A DNA stretch of 64,000 bases, from positions 64,680,716 to 64,744,715 of the forward strand of contig NC_081831.1 of NCBI RefSeq assembly GCF_030867095.1, read 5' to 3'. Positions 1 to 11,296 of the stretch are shown piece after piece. A program made the translations under genes and the position numbers. The notes beneath the pieces were generated by a model. The model searched no databases. It was not told where the DNA came from and was given only the letters and a program-made list of their open reading frames with translations. The stretch is from Alligator mississippiensis (Eukaryota > Chordata > Crocodylia > Alligatoridae). How positions within the stretch are numbered: the first letter of the stretch is position 1; each line of letters begins with the position of its first letter.

Positions 1-1057
1 TTGTCTATGCGTATACTCTGTCTACTCCTGCTCACAAGCATCTGACTCCTTTTGCTCCCCTGTGAAAGAGGCAAGGACAAGGTTTTGGCAGACGTTTGCC
101 AGCGATGCCTGTGCCCTCTCCCATTTCTTCAGTAACCAGCTGTCTTCGGAGGCATTGCCACAGGATTGCAGATGCTGACATCCACCACATTCTCTATGTG
201 GGGATGGATTTAGGGACCGGACAGTGTGAGCATTCCTTCAGATAAACTTCTCTTCAGCAACTGGTCTAGTCCAAGGCAGTATCTCAGTGATGCTTCCAAG
301 CAGCAGGCTAGCACTTAGATGGCAGACCTCAAGAGAGCTTATTTGTGGGGCTGGACTCACTAGGTAGTGCTCTTTTTTTTGTTGTTGGCACCAAGTCTTT
401 TCTGGTCAATCTTATACTATAAAGGATTATTTAATTCCAAGCCTTACTAATAGGAAACCTCAGTTTCCCTGGTAGCAACCACTGATCTTACCATAAAAAA
501 GTTAGGCCTAGTAGGGATGTCTCTGAGTCTCCAAGGCTGAACTGTACCAGGCTGTGGGCTGATCAAAAGGGGAGGGCTTCAAATGACCTTTGTTGTGGTC
601 TCTGGTTTAGAGTGCTGCAGTGGGGGAAGGGGAATTGAGGGTGTGTTTTTTCTCAGCGGAGAAAGCTACTGTTCTTCTGACCTGGAGTGACTCTCAAAGG
701 GCAAGAGCTGGGGAGCAGCCTGTGTAGCCCCAACTTTAGTATCCTGAGTCAGTGACTGCAGCATCCTCTGCTGATACCTGGCCCAGTGCAACCATGTTTA
801 CGTCATGCCATACACAGGGAGAGGGAGAAGGTTTCTTGGAAAAGAGGCGGGGTGGATTAGCGGTGACTGCAAACCATCCTTTCCCGACTTCCCAGCACCT
901 CTGTGCTACTGGGATGTCTCTCATCCAAAGAGAGACCCAGCCCAAGCCTGCTTAGCTGGCAGGCTCTGATGAATGTTACCCATGTCAGATGCAGAGAAGC
1001 ACCTTTCCTGGGCTGGGTGGTACCCTTTGGACAAACAGGTATGCTCTCTTGCTGCAG
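1..1057. other. 5' window edge, FIP1L2 intron or upstream exons not recognised
   Basis: This stretch precedes the first FIP1 exon I can support. Since that exon begins in phase 1, earlier coding exons must lie upstream, mostly outside the window. A pyrimidine tract followed by AG near 645-655 could be a splice acceptor, but no reading frame after it resembles the proline-rich middle of FIP1 proteins. I see no repeat that I can name. Confidence 0.4.
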
Positions 1058-1256
1058 ATTCTGGTTTCATCAGCTACCCGCCCATCTCAACGTCCCACAC
1101 ACCCTGGGTGACAACAGTGGACAAGGGCACGAGCAGTTCCAGTAGCAGCCACTGGGAATACTCGGGCTCAAGACGTGAGAGGGAAAGGGACCGTGAACGC
1201 GAGAGAGAGCGGGAGAGAGACCGTGACAGGACTCCGACCACGAGTGAATACAACAA
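1058..1256 (+). CDS. FIP1L2: FIP1L2 exon with Arg-Glu/Arg-Asp repeats
   Basis: The acceptor is a short pyrimidine tract ending CTGCAG before 1058; the donor is GTAAGA at 1257. The exon starts in phase 1 and ends in phase 2. It encodes a Ser/Thr/Pro segment, a run of six serines, and then the charged RE/RD repeat typical of FIP1 C-termini. The donor itself supplies an in-frame TAA, so retaining this intron would truncate the protein at once. Confidence 0.78.
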
Positions 1257-2314
1257 GTAAGAACTGTGCTCCATTGGACTCTTCCTGACAGCCTCCCAGC
1301 CAGGGGTGAGGCTCTGCCTACTGAGGGCAGAGTGGGTGTTACCCTGTATGCCACACTGATCATTGCCACTTTAAATAATGTGGGACTCCCAACTTGCAAC
1401 TCTGATCCTTGCTGGGAATAGGCAAAGGACAAGCCCAGGAGTTGAGACTCCTGGGTTCTTTCCCCTTCAACCCTTAACTTTCAACTTTAATCTTTTCAAG
1501 ACACTGCCTCAGTTACTTTGCCATTAATAGCATTCAAATCCAATTAGGTACCTCCCTGGTAAAGGTCTGTGCAGGTTCTGGAGGTTTTGTATCAATGCTA
1601 GCATCCATTGCAGTTCTGTATGCTTAAGATAACACAAGGGAAGAACTGCTGTATTTTCTTGAATTTAAGATGGTGTCCCCTGTCCCTTCTGCCTCTCAGT
1701 CGGCATTGGGGGTGGGGGGGCCTTGTCTTAAATTCACACATGAAACAGGGGGAGGAGGCAGGCAGGTGAGGGCCAGAGTTGGGCACACAGCAGCCTCCTG
1801 CCCCTCACCCTGCTGGCCTTCTGTAGCTTCACCCCCCTGCCCACATTACTGTCAGGCACAGCTTAGCTCTAGCTTAGGTTGGATTCCCTCCCAGGCACTG
1901 ATCACATAAAAACTGTGTTCCCTGCACAGTGAAGCCTCAGGCAGTACAGCTGCGTTGGCACTGCCTGACCAGTCAGCACCACCAACGCTGCTGTGCGGCC
2001 CACTAAAGGCTGAGCTTCCGTGCACTGTGCCTTGGGATGGGGGCAGAGCCCAAGCAGCATCTGGCAGTAAGGGAGGAAAGAGGCAAAGCCTGCAGGGGGG
2101 AGAGGCAGAGATGGGGAGGGGCAAAGGCTGTGGGGAGCTGGAGTTGTGGGGTGCCAGTGTCAGGGAGGATGGGAAGGCTGCAGGGGGGAAAAGTGGGGAA
2201 AGGACAGAGGGCAAGGAGGCCACCTGATTCCACTCCCCATCCTCCTTGCTGTAGCAGTAGGAGGGTGAGGAATTTAAGACAGCCCTCTGATAATTGGATC
2301 CTATACCTGGAAAG

Positions 2315-2358
<44 letters not shown>

Positions 2359-5300
2359 TGGGGGGGGGGTTAATAACAAATTTATAAATTATCTGTATGT
2401 AGAATCTAACTATTGGGGGATCACCTTAAATTGAGGGTCAATTTAGATTTAAGTAAATACAGTACCAAACATAACCCTTACTGCTTAGCAAACTGGAGCC
2501 CCACTGTAAAAGCACAGAGGTGAGGAGTGCCTTTCACCATGAATAAGCCATAGAGTCGAAACCCTATCAATGCCTGGCATTTCTGAGCAGAGGACCAGAA
2601 CCTGATGTGATTTTTAAAGGTGGTAGGAGCAGTGTGGCGGGTATGTACCAGCCTTCATGTCTGCTAGGGAAAACGAAACCATCAGAGTTTCAGAGTTGGT
2701 AGGGTCGGAAGGGACCTGAGGAGATCATCTAGTCTGACCCTCTGCCACGGCAGGAAAGAGTACTGGGGTCAAATGACCCCGGCCAGATGTTTGTCCAGCC
2801 ATCTTTTAAAGACCCCCAGGGTAGGAGCCAGCACCACTTCTTTTGGAAGTTGGTTCCAGGTCCTAGCCGCCCTGACAGTGAAATAACGCTTCCTAATGTC
2901 TAGCCTGAAACTACCCTCCGCTAGCTTGTGTCTGTTGTTTCTTGTAATTCCTGGGACTGCTCAGGAACAGGGACTCTCCCAATGCCTGCTGGTCCCCCTT
3001 GACTAGTTTGTAGACTGCCACTAGATCCCCCCGCAGCCTTCTCTTCTGGAGGCTGAACAGGTTCAGGTCCCTCAGCCTCTCCTCGTAGGGCCTGCCCTGC
3101 TGACCCCTGATTATGTGGGTGGCCCTCCTCTGGACCCTCTCCATATTGGCCACATCCCTCTTGAAGTGCGGCACCCAGAACTGGATGCAGTACTCCAGCT
3201 GTGGCCTGACCAGTGTCGCATAGAGGGGGAGGATCACCTCCTTGGACCTGCTTGAGATGCATCTATGGATGCACGACAAGGTATGGTTGGCCTTCCTGAC
3301 CGCATCCCCACACTGTCGGCCCATGTTCATTGTGGCATCAATGATGACTCCACGATCCTTTTCTGACTCAACACTGGTGAGAAGGGAGTTCCCCAGCCTG
3401 TAGGTGTGCCGCTGGTTCTTCCTCCCCGGGTGCATTACCCTGCACTTGTCAGTGTTGAACCCCATCCTGTTCTCTTCGGCCCACCCCTGTAACCTGTCTA
3501 AATCCGCTTGCAGCCTGTTCCTTCCTACTAGCGTACCCACTTCACCCTCTTTGCAGTCCACTGCTCTACACTCTGCCTCAAGGGCTTTTGTCACGTAACT
3601 ATCGCCAGCAGCATCACTGTTCTACCAGGGTTGGGCTCCAAAATGCCAACAGCCATTGAAAACACCACCACAGAGTGTGCTTCTGCCAGAGGAGTGCTGC
3701 TTGCCTGGGAACTTCCAGGCCCTTGGGCTCAGCAAACACAAGGCCATTTTTCTTGCAACAAAGACCTTTTTAAAAAAGCTGCGAGCACCTTGGATGCGAT
3801 GGGAGAAGCGGAAGATACAGATGTGCTGCAGTACAAAAGGTTCCTAATTCCTGCAGTTCATGGGAAGCTTTGCACTGCAGCAGGGCAAGCAGGACAGGGG
3901 CAGGAGTCGGATGATCTGCCCAGATGGCATTCCATGGCATGCTGGTAGCAGTTTCATGTTCCTAAGTGTATGTGTTGGCCTCTAGGAGCTTGGCATTGAA
4001 TTTGCCGAGTCCTCTGTAGAGCCCTTTGAGGGGCTACCTCTCAGGTGATAAATCTACCTTCTGATTCTGCCTGATCACTGCTATTTTGGAAGTTTGCTTT
4101 TCTAATTCATTTCCATAATCCAGAGGTTCTCAAAACTGTGGGTTGTGACCCCCCCAGGGAGTTATGAGGAACTTAAAAGGGGGCTGCAAACCTCCCAGGG
4201 GGTACACACAGTGGCGCAGGGAAATGGTGCGTGGCGACAGCACGGAGTGGTGGATGGTGGCAGCAGCTGCTATGTGCAAGTTCCCTGTCCACCACCGCTG
4301 CCATCCAGCACTCAGGGCCACGGTATCACAAAGTTCGAGAACCCCTGCCATAAGCCTTAAAGCAGCCTTTTGGGATTTGTCTCCCACCATGAGATGTGGG
4401 AACTACTTTTTGGACTAGAGGTCAGTGGTTTTTATGGGGAAAAAACAACTGTAAGGCAGGCGGGGAAGGAGGGAACAGTGTGTCTGAATTTTTTTTGGAT
4501 CCCCATGTGCTTTAATTTAATAAAGGGGCAAGTTTCCTTAGGTTGGAGGAAAGGCATAGAGGATCAGCTTCTTCTTTACCTTGCTCACTCATTACAGCTT
4601 GCATGCAGGCCTGGATTATGACAAGGTGGTGCCCTAAACTAGGTATAGAGGATCAGCTTCTTCTTTACCTTGCTCACTCATTACAGCTTGCATGCAGGCC
4701 TGGATTATGACAAGGTGGTGCCCTAAACTAGGGGTTCCCAACCTTTCTATGCTGCGGCCTGGCAAACTGTGGACCAGCAGTGGCCATAACCCAGTAAACT
4801 GCGGACCACCATGCAGAGCCCTGTGGCCAGAGTTTCTGGCCGGAACACAGATAAAGATACCTCCACCCCCCCCAGGCAGGGGGGTGGGCCCAAGCCTCAA
4901 TCGCAGCTACTGTGGGTCTTGCGGAAGGAGTCGCATCCTCTCTGCCTGCCTCTGTGGGGCCGCAGTTTACTGGGCCATGGTCACTTCCGGTCCAGCAGCC
5001 AACGCTTAGAGGTCCCTCATAATGTGAGGCCCTAAACTGCAGCTTTCTTAGCTTGTGCCTAAATCTGGCACTGCTTGCGTGGTTTGTGTTTCTTAAATAC
5101 TGGGGAGGGGGGTGCAAGGGAATAGTTCCTGCAGCAAAATGGAAGAAGCTTTATCATGGGTGTTACTTAAAACACGGCTGAGCAGTAACACAGTAAAGGC
5201 AAGAGTCTAGAAGCGCACTCCCTTCTTGAACAGTGGTGGCACTGTGTATCACCAATATGTCCCAGAGACCATGAGGGCAAAGGCCTGGGGCCACTGTCTC

Positions 5301-8300
5301 CTGCCATATGTCCAGTGCTAATCATTTGTCTTCTGTTGCATGGGTTTTTTCTAGAAGCCTGACAAGCAATTCTGTTTTGTGACACGGCTGAACACACGTC
5401 TGTGTTGGTATAGGAGGGGCTGTAGCTGGGCTCTGTGTGGCAGAGGAATTGGGATTGTAGCAGGGGGTGGTAGAGGGATTGGGGCAAAGTGGCAGTGTGA
5501 ATGGGGAGAGGATACAGTTTATTTCCTGGCTTATGGCATGAATGTCGTTTGGAGTGTGAGAGCTTATATCTGTGAATTCTGTCATCGTGCCCGAGTTCTG
5601 ACCAGTGAAAAATCCAAAACTCATGGTCATGAGGTGGCTCTTCTTTTAACTAGGGGTCTGGTTTATGCCAGTGGGAAATGATTCTCAGTTTAGGAGCAAT
5701 GTAACCTGTGGGTATTTCCCCCAAGAGGGGGGTGTTTTTCCTGGGAGGAGGGAAATGGCTGGTTGGCAGATATTTCCACCTAGGAACACTTACTAGCATG
5801 AGGCCCTTTGAGAATCTGAGGTTTTTATCTGTAGCCATTGATCCCAAGCATGCTGTAGAAGAAGGCAGGCATGAGCATCAATGAAGGACATATCCTCTGC
5901 CTTACTGTCACTTTCTCCGCCCCAAAGTGATGACGAACGATATCGCTACTACAGTCGAGAACGGAGCTATGACTTTGAGCGGGATTACCGTCGCAGCCGA
6001 GACCGCAGCCGGGAGCGGGAGGATCGCCATCGTGAGCGCCGGCACCGAGATAAGGAGGAGAGCAGCAAACACAAGTCTTCAAGACGGTAAGAGTCCTCCT
6101 TGGTGGAGCTGCTGGGAGCTGATGTTGGCCCAAGATAGGACAGCTAAGGCTTCAGAGCAGACAGGAACTCTATCTGTACTAGCACAGAGATGGACAGTGT
6201 CCAGTGCATCGTGCTTCAGAGGAAGGCAGCTCCATCAGTGATGCTCCTGGCCAGAAGCTGGATCTTTCTGTTACGGAGGGAGCTGCTTTGTTTTTGTAGG
6301 TTCTTTGTGGGGGCAACTAATGGGATCTCAACACTGTTCCAGATCACACTGTTTGGCCCCCAGCAAGATCTGACCAACAGTGGATTTAGCACCAGAAGAC
6401 CCTAAGAAAACCTGTAATGCTTTAGCTACCCTAGGAAAGCATAGCTTTGTTCTGCTAGAAGCCTCAGCCCCAAGATTCAGCTTCGTTGTGCAGAAAATGA
6501 AGCTGTCTCAGTTCCCAAGTGGGGTGCAATGCAGTGACTACTGAGCCACTGCCCTAGTCGCATGATCAGAGTCCATTCCAAGCTGTCTGTCATTCTGGGC
6601 CTAAACCGACAATGCTCTGACACTGATGTCACTAGTTTGAACATCAATATAAATTCCACCAGGATCCATAGTAGACAGATGAGCAGCTAGTTGGGGTAGT
6701 TTTACACAGTAAGTGCTATTACAGTGCCTCACCACTAGGTGGCAGGAAGTAGTGAATAATAGCCTACTTGCTTTTGAGCAAATGGCAACCCAAGGATAGG
6801 CCACAGACAGGACACATGCACCAGTAGAGTTTTCTTGTTTTGTTTTATTTTACCCTTGATTTCTCCTAGGATAGTTCTGTGCCAGGTTTGGATAAGTATC
6901 AGTGCAGGTTATATGTTATACCACCTTTTTTACATGCTGGTATGAAGTCCTTTGTGATGTTGCCCGAGTTGCTTTGTGCTTCAGTTTACCTACTAATACG
7001 CTGTAGATGAGGATGCCTTAGATAAAATGTCATTCCTGGAGCAGATCTGGATGTCCATGACTCCTAACTTGATTTAAAGCAAAACTGACAATTTGCTAGT
7101 CTTTAATTGATCCTTCCCACAATAGCATATCTCCCAACACATTTACAAACTAGTCAGAGGGGACCAGCAAGCATTGGGGGAGTCCCTGTTCCCTCCCGAG
7201 CACTCCCAGGAGTGACAAGAAATAACGGTCACAAGCTGGCAGAGGGTAGATTTAGACTACATATCAGGAGGCGCTACTTCACAGTCAGGGTGGCCAGGAT
7301 CTGGAACCAACTTCCAAGAGAAGTGGTGCTGGCTCCTACCCTGGGGGTCTTTAAGAGGAGGCTAGATGAACACCTTGCTGGGGTCGTTTGACCCTAGTAC
7401 TTTTTCCTGCCATGGCAGGGGGTCAGACTTGATGATCTGCTCAGGTCCCTTCCGACCCTACCAACTATGGAACACAAGGCCCAGGCTAGAGTTCAGACAC
7501 CAATTCAGAATTGATACACTACAAAACTTAGATAACAGGGTGATGGTCATCCTCCTGACAACCTGGGTAGACTTCCAGGGTTTCAGTGCTTCAAACTATT
7601 TTCTTATTGGAGGAGGGAGAAGAATATTGTCAGCTTAATATGTAACTGATGCCCTTGCTTGGAGAGTTGGATTGAGAAGGTTCTTAATAGTGTCTGGAGA
7701 CAGAGGTGACTTCTTATCCTTTAGGATGTGCATTCATTTCTGCCAGGGAGTTCTGACTGCTGTATGCCTGAAGAAGAAGTGATGGAATCACCCAGAAGGG
7801 GCAGTGGAAGTAAACTGAAGCTGATAGTTTTTAATAGCAACGCTCGGATGATTTTTATGAATGGGTATTTCTTAGCTTTCATAAAAATGGCTTCCTAGTT
7901 CTAGAGAAACACAGTGGCATAATAGAAATACAGGACATCACCTGGTTGTCCAGGCTGTCTGGAATCCACTGAGACTAGGCCAGAAGCTATTCGAGGGAGA
8001 CGCTGGGGAACTCAGCCACAAAGTGCTGGGCGAAGGAAGCCATGTGGAGATTTTTTCCTTTGGCCCGCTCTAATGGCAAACAAAAGAAATGCTCCTTTTA
8101 TCCTTCAGCCCAGAATACTTGGACAAGACGTGCCCATTAACCCCCATGGTAGAATTCATGGTGGCTTTTAAAAAGTGGCTCATATTATAATTATTACATT
8201 TCAGAGCCTAGTGCTTGAGGTCTCACCTTAGTGCCACTTGTGTTGGGAGGAGGTATGTGCTGCAGTCCCCCAACTGGCTTTCAGTGGGTTGCCCCAGTCC

Positions 8301-9922
8301 TAGAGAAAATCTGACCTGTTTCTTGGAAAAAGCCCCTTATTTAAGTTTCCCAAGTATTTAAGAGAAAGGGTAGTCAGATAGTACAAGCTAGAAGGAGTGG
8401 GTCCTAGTTCTGGCCATTAATGGTCAGTTCCAGTATGGACAGTACCTCGCCTGTGAGTTGTTTGGCAGGCTCTTGTCAGTGTCTAGGAAATGCTTTAAGA
8501 TGCTCAGAGTGGTAGTATTTGGCCATTAACATGCCAAGAATATTTGTTTGGCTTATGATTATCCCATTAGTGAAAAAGAAGGTTAGAAACAGATTTACAG
8601 CCTGTGGGTTTTCATCCAGGGCTTTAGCAGCTTGGCAAGATGAGCACCTGGGCTGCTAGCCTAGGATGTCAGTTGTAATAAGACATGCATGTCACACCTC
8701 ATAAACAAATGTTTAAATCTCATTTGCCTTCTCCCACAACTACAATCCTACTGCATTTTGACCCTCACCCAGTAAATCCAAAGAGTTCAATTTGGGCACG
8801 TCTGCACCACCAGTCCTGGACCGGGACCGCCACAGTAAAGTATGCCATGCCCACCTAGCCACGACTTCTTGTTTTCGGAAGCAGTGCATATTTCAGTAGT
8901 GCTGGACAGATGCCAGCAAGCACATCCCCTCCAGGAGCCTGGCTTGCCTCCTGCCATTAAGGCAGCTACGTTACATCCATTTCAGGAGGTGGCACATTTG
9001 GAGTGGGTGTCTCACTTCCCTGTGGTGGTCCTTGTGCTGAGAGAGATGTTTCCATTGTGTTCTGTATTTCAAATCTGCCTATAGAGACACTTGAAGTAGG
9101 AAAGAACCACCCAACCCTATTTCCTGCAGACTAAGAGCCCAGGGAGGCAAAGTTCAATCCTGGTACAAAGCCAGGTTTCCCTCCTTAGTAGGCTGAGGTA
9201 GAAATGGGACCTTTCATCTCTAGGAAGCCAATGCTTCTGGGCAGCTGGATTAGTTTCTTCCTTTTCAGTCTGAGATAAAATATCATAGGTAGACTTTTCC
9301 AAGGGGTCTTAAACCTTTAACTTTGCAGACTGACCACTAAGCAGAAGTAGTGCACAGTATGCACTCTCTCTGCTTCCAGTAATTACTGCCAGCTCCAGCA
9401 GGAGGAGGGAAGCCAAATTAGTCCTAAAGGAAACTTCTATAAACCATTCCTTCTTCAGTCTCCCTCAAACACGTGGTACCTGCCCGTTATGTGATGGTGC
9501 AGTGTGGCATGATAGATGCATTGTTACACATATAGGGTGATCTGCATAACCTACCCCCAGTTCTGACACTCATGAGTAATGAGACCACCCCAAGCAAGGG
9601 GTGGGAGAAGTTTGGTCACATGGTGAAGAGGGGGTGTACAATTTCTTTCCTGTTTTATTCCAGATTTCACACAGGGCACCCATACTGGCACCTCTGGATT
9701 TTATTTTAATCTTCTTCTGTGGCAATCAAGTGTGCTGACACTTGTCTCTGGTTTCTTTACCCTCCCCTTTTTTTTCACTCCCACTACAGTAAGCAGCATG
9801 AAAGTGAAGAGGGTGAAAGTCACCGGCGCCACAAGCACAAAAAGAACAAGCGTAGCAAAGAGGAGAAGGAGACCAGTGAAGATGGTGTCCCAGAGGGGGA
9901 CGAACAGGATGCCAAGGAGTAG
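1058..9922 (+). CDS. FIP1L2: FIP1-family pre-mRNA 3'-end-processing factor, last three coding exons (probable FIP1L2)
   Basis: This is the C-terminal part of a FIP1 homologue, a subunit of the nuclear cleavage and polyadenylation factor CPSF. In the known family it binds U-rich RNA and recruits poly(A) polymerase. Joining 1058-1256, 5928-6086 and 9790-9922 gives one open frame. It starts with a W-V-T-T-V-D / H-W-E-Y stretch like the W...VD...QWDYY segment of FIP1L1. An Arg-Glu/Arg-Asp repeat follows, then DDERYRYYSRE, RHRERRHRDKEE and HESEEGESHRRHKHKK, all close to the FIP1L1 C-terminus. All splice sites are GT-AG. It is tail to tail with an LNX gene. Several positions differ from FIP1L1 as I remember it, and the neighbour looks like LNX3, so I favour the paralogue FIP1L2. 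FIP1L1 itself is the alternative. The N-terminal Fip1 motif lies outside the window. Confidence 0.8.
2316..2357. repeat. (GT)n microsatellite
   Basis: About 20 uninterrupted GT dinucleotides followed by a run of G. It lies in the FIP1L2 intron and is likely length-polymorphic. Confidence 0.95.
2690..3605 (-). mobile_element. CR1 LINE, 3' fragment with reverse-transcriptase C-terminus
   Basis: The - strand encodes about 227 residues of CR1-type ORF2 3' coding, with segments such as LVRPQLEYCIQFWVPHFKRD and RRLRGDLVAVYKLVKGD. The CR1 3' end is at about 2690, where the text reads as the complement of a 'GGTCCCTTCCGACCC' type terminus. The 5' end is truncated, as usual for CR1. It is non-autonomous and sits antisense to FIP1L2. 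Confidence 0.93.
4121..4347. mobile_element. hAT-type non-autonomous DNA element
   Basis: The ends are inverted (CAGAGGTTCTCAAA on the left, TTCGAGAACCCCTG on the right) and flanked by 8-bp duplications, CCATAATC at 4113-4120 and CCATAAGC at 4348-4355 (7 of 8 match). An 8-bp target duplication with a CAG-type terminus is the hAT signature. No transposase is encoded. Confidence 0.85.
4552..4732. repeat. Tandem duplication, 89-bp unit, two copies
   Basis: A segment beginning near 4555 and containing ATAGAGGATCAGC recurs exactly 89 bp later. I see one mismatch across the unit. The second copy ends where the hAT-like element starting at 4729 is inserted. Confidence 0.93.
4729..5029. mobile_element. 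Probable hAT-type element with degraded right end
   Basis: The left end (TAGGGGTTCCCAACC) and the body (GGACCAGCAGTGGCCAT, TCACTTCCGGTCCAGCAGCC) match the better-preserved element at 63557-63808. An 8-bp direct repeat CCCTAAAC occurs at 4721-4728 and 5030-5037, as expected for a target duplication. The right inverted end is no longer recognisable, so the right boundary rests on the direct repeat alone. Confidence 0.65.
5928..6086 (+). CDS. FIP1L2: FIP1L2 penultimate coding exon
   Basis: The acceptor is a pyrimidine tract ending CCCAAAG; the donor is GTAAGAG. The exon completes an AAT codon and then encodes DDERYRYYSRERSYDFERD, an RS/RE block, and RHRERRHRDKEESSKHKSS. This matches the FIP1L1 segment SDEERYRYRE...RHRERRHREKEE, but has a longer RS-rich insert. 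It ends in phase 2. Confidence 0.88.
6087..9789 (+). other. FIP1L2: FIP1L2 last intron
   Basis: A 3.7-kb intron bounded by GTAAGAG and a T-rich tract ending CACTACAG. Apart from a CR1 3' fragment at about 7137-7475 it is unremarkable unique-looking sequence. I see no further exon. Confidence 0.7.
7137..7475 (+). mobile_element. CR1 LINE, short 3' fragment
   Basis: It reads in the sense direction through the CR1 ORF2 tail (ARIWNQLPREVV, LGVFKRRLDEHLAG) into the 3' end, with GGTCAGACTTGATGATCTGC and CTTCCGACCCTACC. The 5' part is truncated. It is the same subfamily as the copy at 63341-63530. Confidence 0.92.
9790..9922 (+). CDS. FIP1L2: FIP1L2 terminal coding exon
   Basis: The acceptor CACTACAG ends at 9789. 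The exon completes an Arg codon and encodes KQHESEEGESHRRHKHKK, a Lys/Arg-rich nuclear-localisation-like stretch, and an acidic tail ending DEQDAKE before TAG at 9920-9922. The HESEEG.SHRRHKHKK core is the most conserved part of the FIP1L1 C-terminus. Confidence 0.92.
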
Positions 9923-10888
9923 AAGACCCACGGCCGGCCGTCGGGAGGGACTTGCTCCTCTGTCACCAATGCGGCGTCTGCATTGTTTTTTTTACTATAT
10001 TCCGAGGGAAGCAGAGAGGACTCTGGCCAGCTATTGAAGCATGTCATGACAACTCGAGCCTACGGGATGCACATGCAGTTAGACTTTTTTGATATGGGAC
10101 AAAAGTACGGCAGTAATAGCATACGAAGCACTGAGCTACTCTACTTGTCAATGTTCTTTCATCGTATCAGATCCTATGGTTTCTGATGGAAGATGGCTTC
10201 AGCTGAAACTAACGCATTTATGTGATAGGCTTTTTTCTTTTCTTGCAACCATCGTTCCTTTTTTTAAGAAGTAGGACAGTAACTGCAACTTGAAACTTCT
10301 TGTCCAAAGAAAAGTGTGATTTTAGGTCCTCTTGAGAGTCAGCTTAGAGTCTGACTTCTATTAGTAAAGTCCCATCCCCCGAGTCAATTTCTTTATAGCT
10401 ACTAAAGTATCTATAATTTCTTTGTGGCAGGATTGGCAGCATGCGGGGAGGAACTACTTCATTGGTTGGTTAGTTTGAACCTGCTTTGGTCTAATGGCTC
10501 TTAAAAGCTGTTAGGTGTGTTTACAAAGGGCATTCAAAGACTTCAAATCCAGCTTCTTTTTTTTGTTTTTTTTTGGGGGGGGGGTTTTTTAAAGTCCATT
10601 GCAAGCCTAGTTCTACCATGTCACACCTGTAAATGGGAAGTCCCATTCTGTGGAAGACTGTAGTGACAGCATGAGTTTCTTTTTGATTAGAATTGGTTAA
10701 CTTTACCTCTTTTTTTTGTGGGGGGTGGTGGGAGGGGTAACAATTTAAGATGACTTATCTAGCACGTTAGGGAACATGAAGCCTCATCCAGCAGTCTGCC
10801 ATTGTTGGATTGGCTTACATATATTCAGACATCACCAACACTCCTGTGCAATGTATCTTCCCCCTCCTCCCCGCACCATAGATTTCAG

Positions 10889-10894
10889 AATAAA
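10889..10894 (+). terminator. FIP1L2: Poly(A) signal AATAAA, proximal candidate
   Basis: AATAAA lies 967 bp after the stop codon. GT- and T-rich sequence follows within about 30 bases (TTTGGTTTTGATTTAG), fitting a downstream element. Confidence 0.5.
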
Positions 10895-11290
10895 TGCAGT
10901 CAAATTCCACATTTGGTTTTGATTTAGTTTTTTGGGGGTCTTTTTAAATAGAAAAAATTTTCAGTGGAAAAGGGGTGGGACTCTGGGGTTTTTTGGTACA
11001 TCTTATTAAACAGAACACTGCACTTCTGTTTGTGTGAATTGCAGGCATTTCATTTTTAAGTACCTTCCATTTGTATTAACTGTTATTTAAGAGTGTCTAC
11101 AATCCCTTCCTCAAAATAAGCTAGTTCTGAAATTTTACCTTTTTTTTTTTTTATCGTATTCATGCAAGTCTGAGTATTGTGCAAAGCTTACAACCTTTGA
11201 AACGTGAGCCAGTAGAGCATTGTGATATTGGTTTATATACTATGACCATGCATTTGATGGGTCAATAAGTACAAAACCTACAAGGAGGAG

Positions 11291-11296
11291 AATAAA
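11291..11296 (+). terminator. FIP1L2: Poly(A) signal AATAAA, distal candidate
   Basis: AATAAA followed by a T-rich stretch and GGTAAATGTGACC. It lies about 1.37 kb after the stop codon. Confidence 0.5.

Larger units (their letters stand above)
1257..5927 (+). other. FIP1L2: FIP1L2 intron
   Basis: A 4.67-kb intron with clear GT and AG ends. It holds a (GT)n microsatellite, an antisense CR1 fragment, two hAT-type elements and an 89-bp tandem duplication, each listed separately. The C-rich or G-rich remainder (1660-2300) gives chance open frames but nothing that looks coding. Confidence 0.7.

Noticed and set aside
1852..2387. 175-residue - strand and 116-residue + strand frames
   Set aside because: They read through the GT microsatellite and G/C-rich intron sequence and have no homology.
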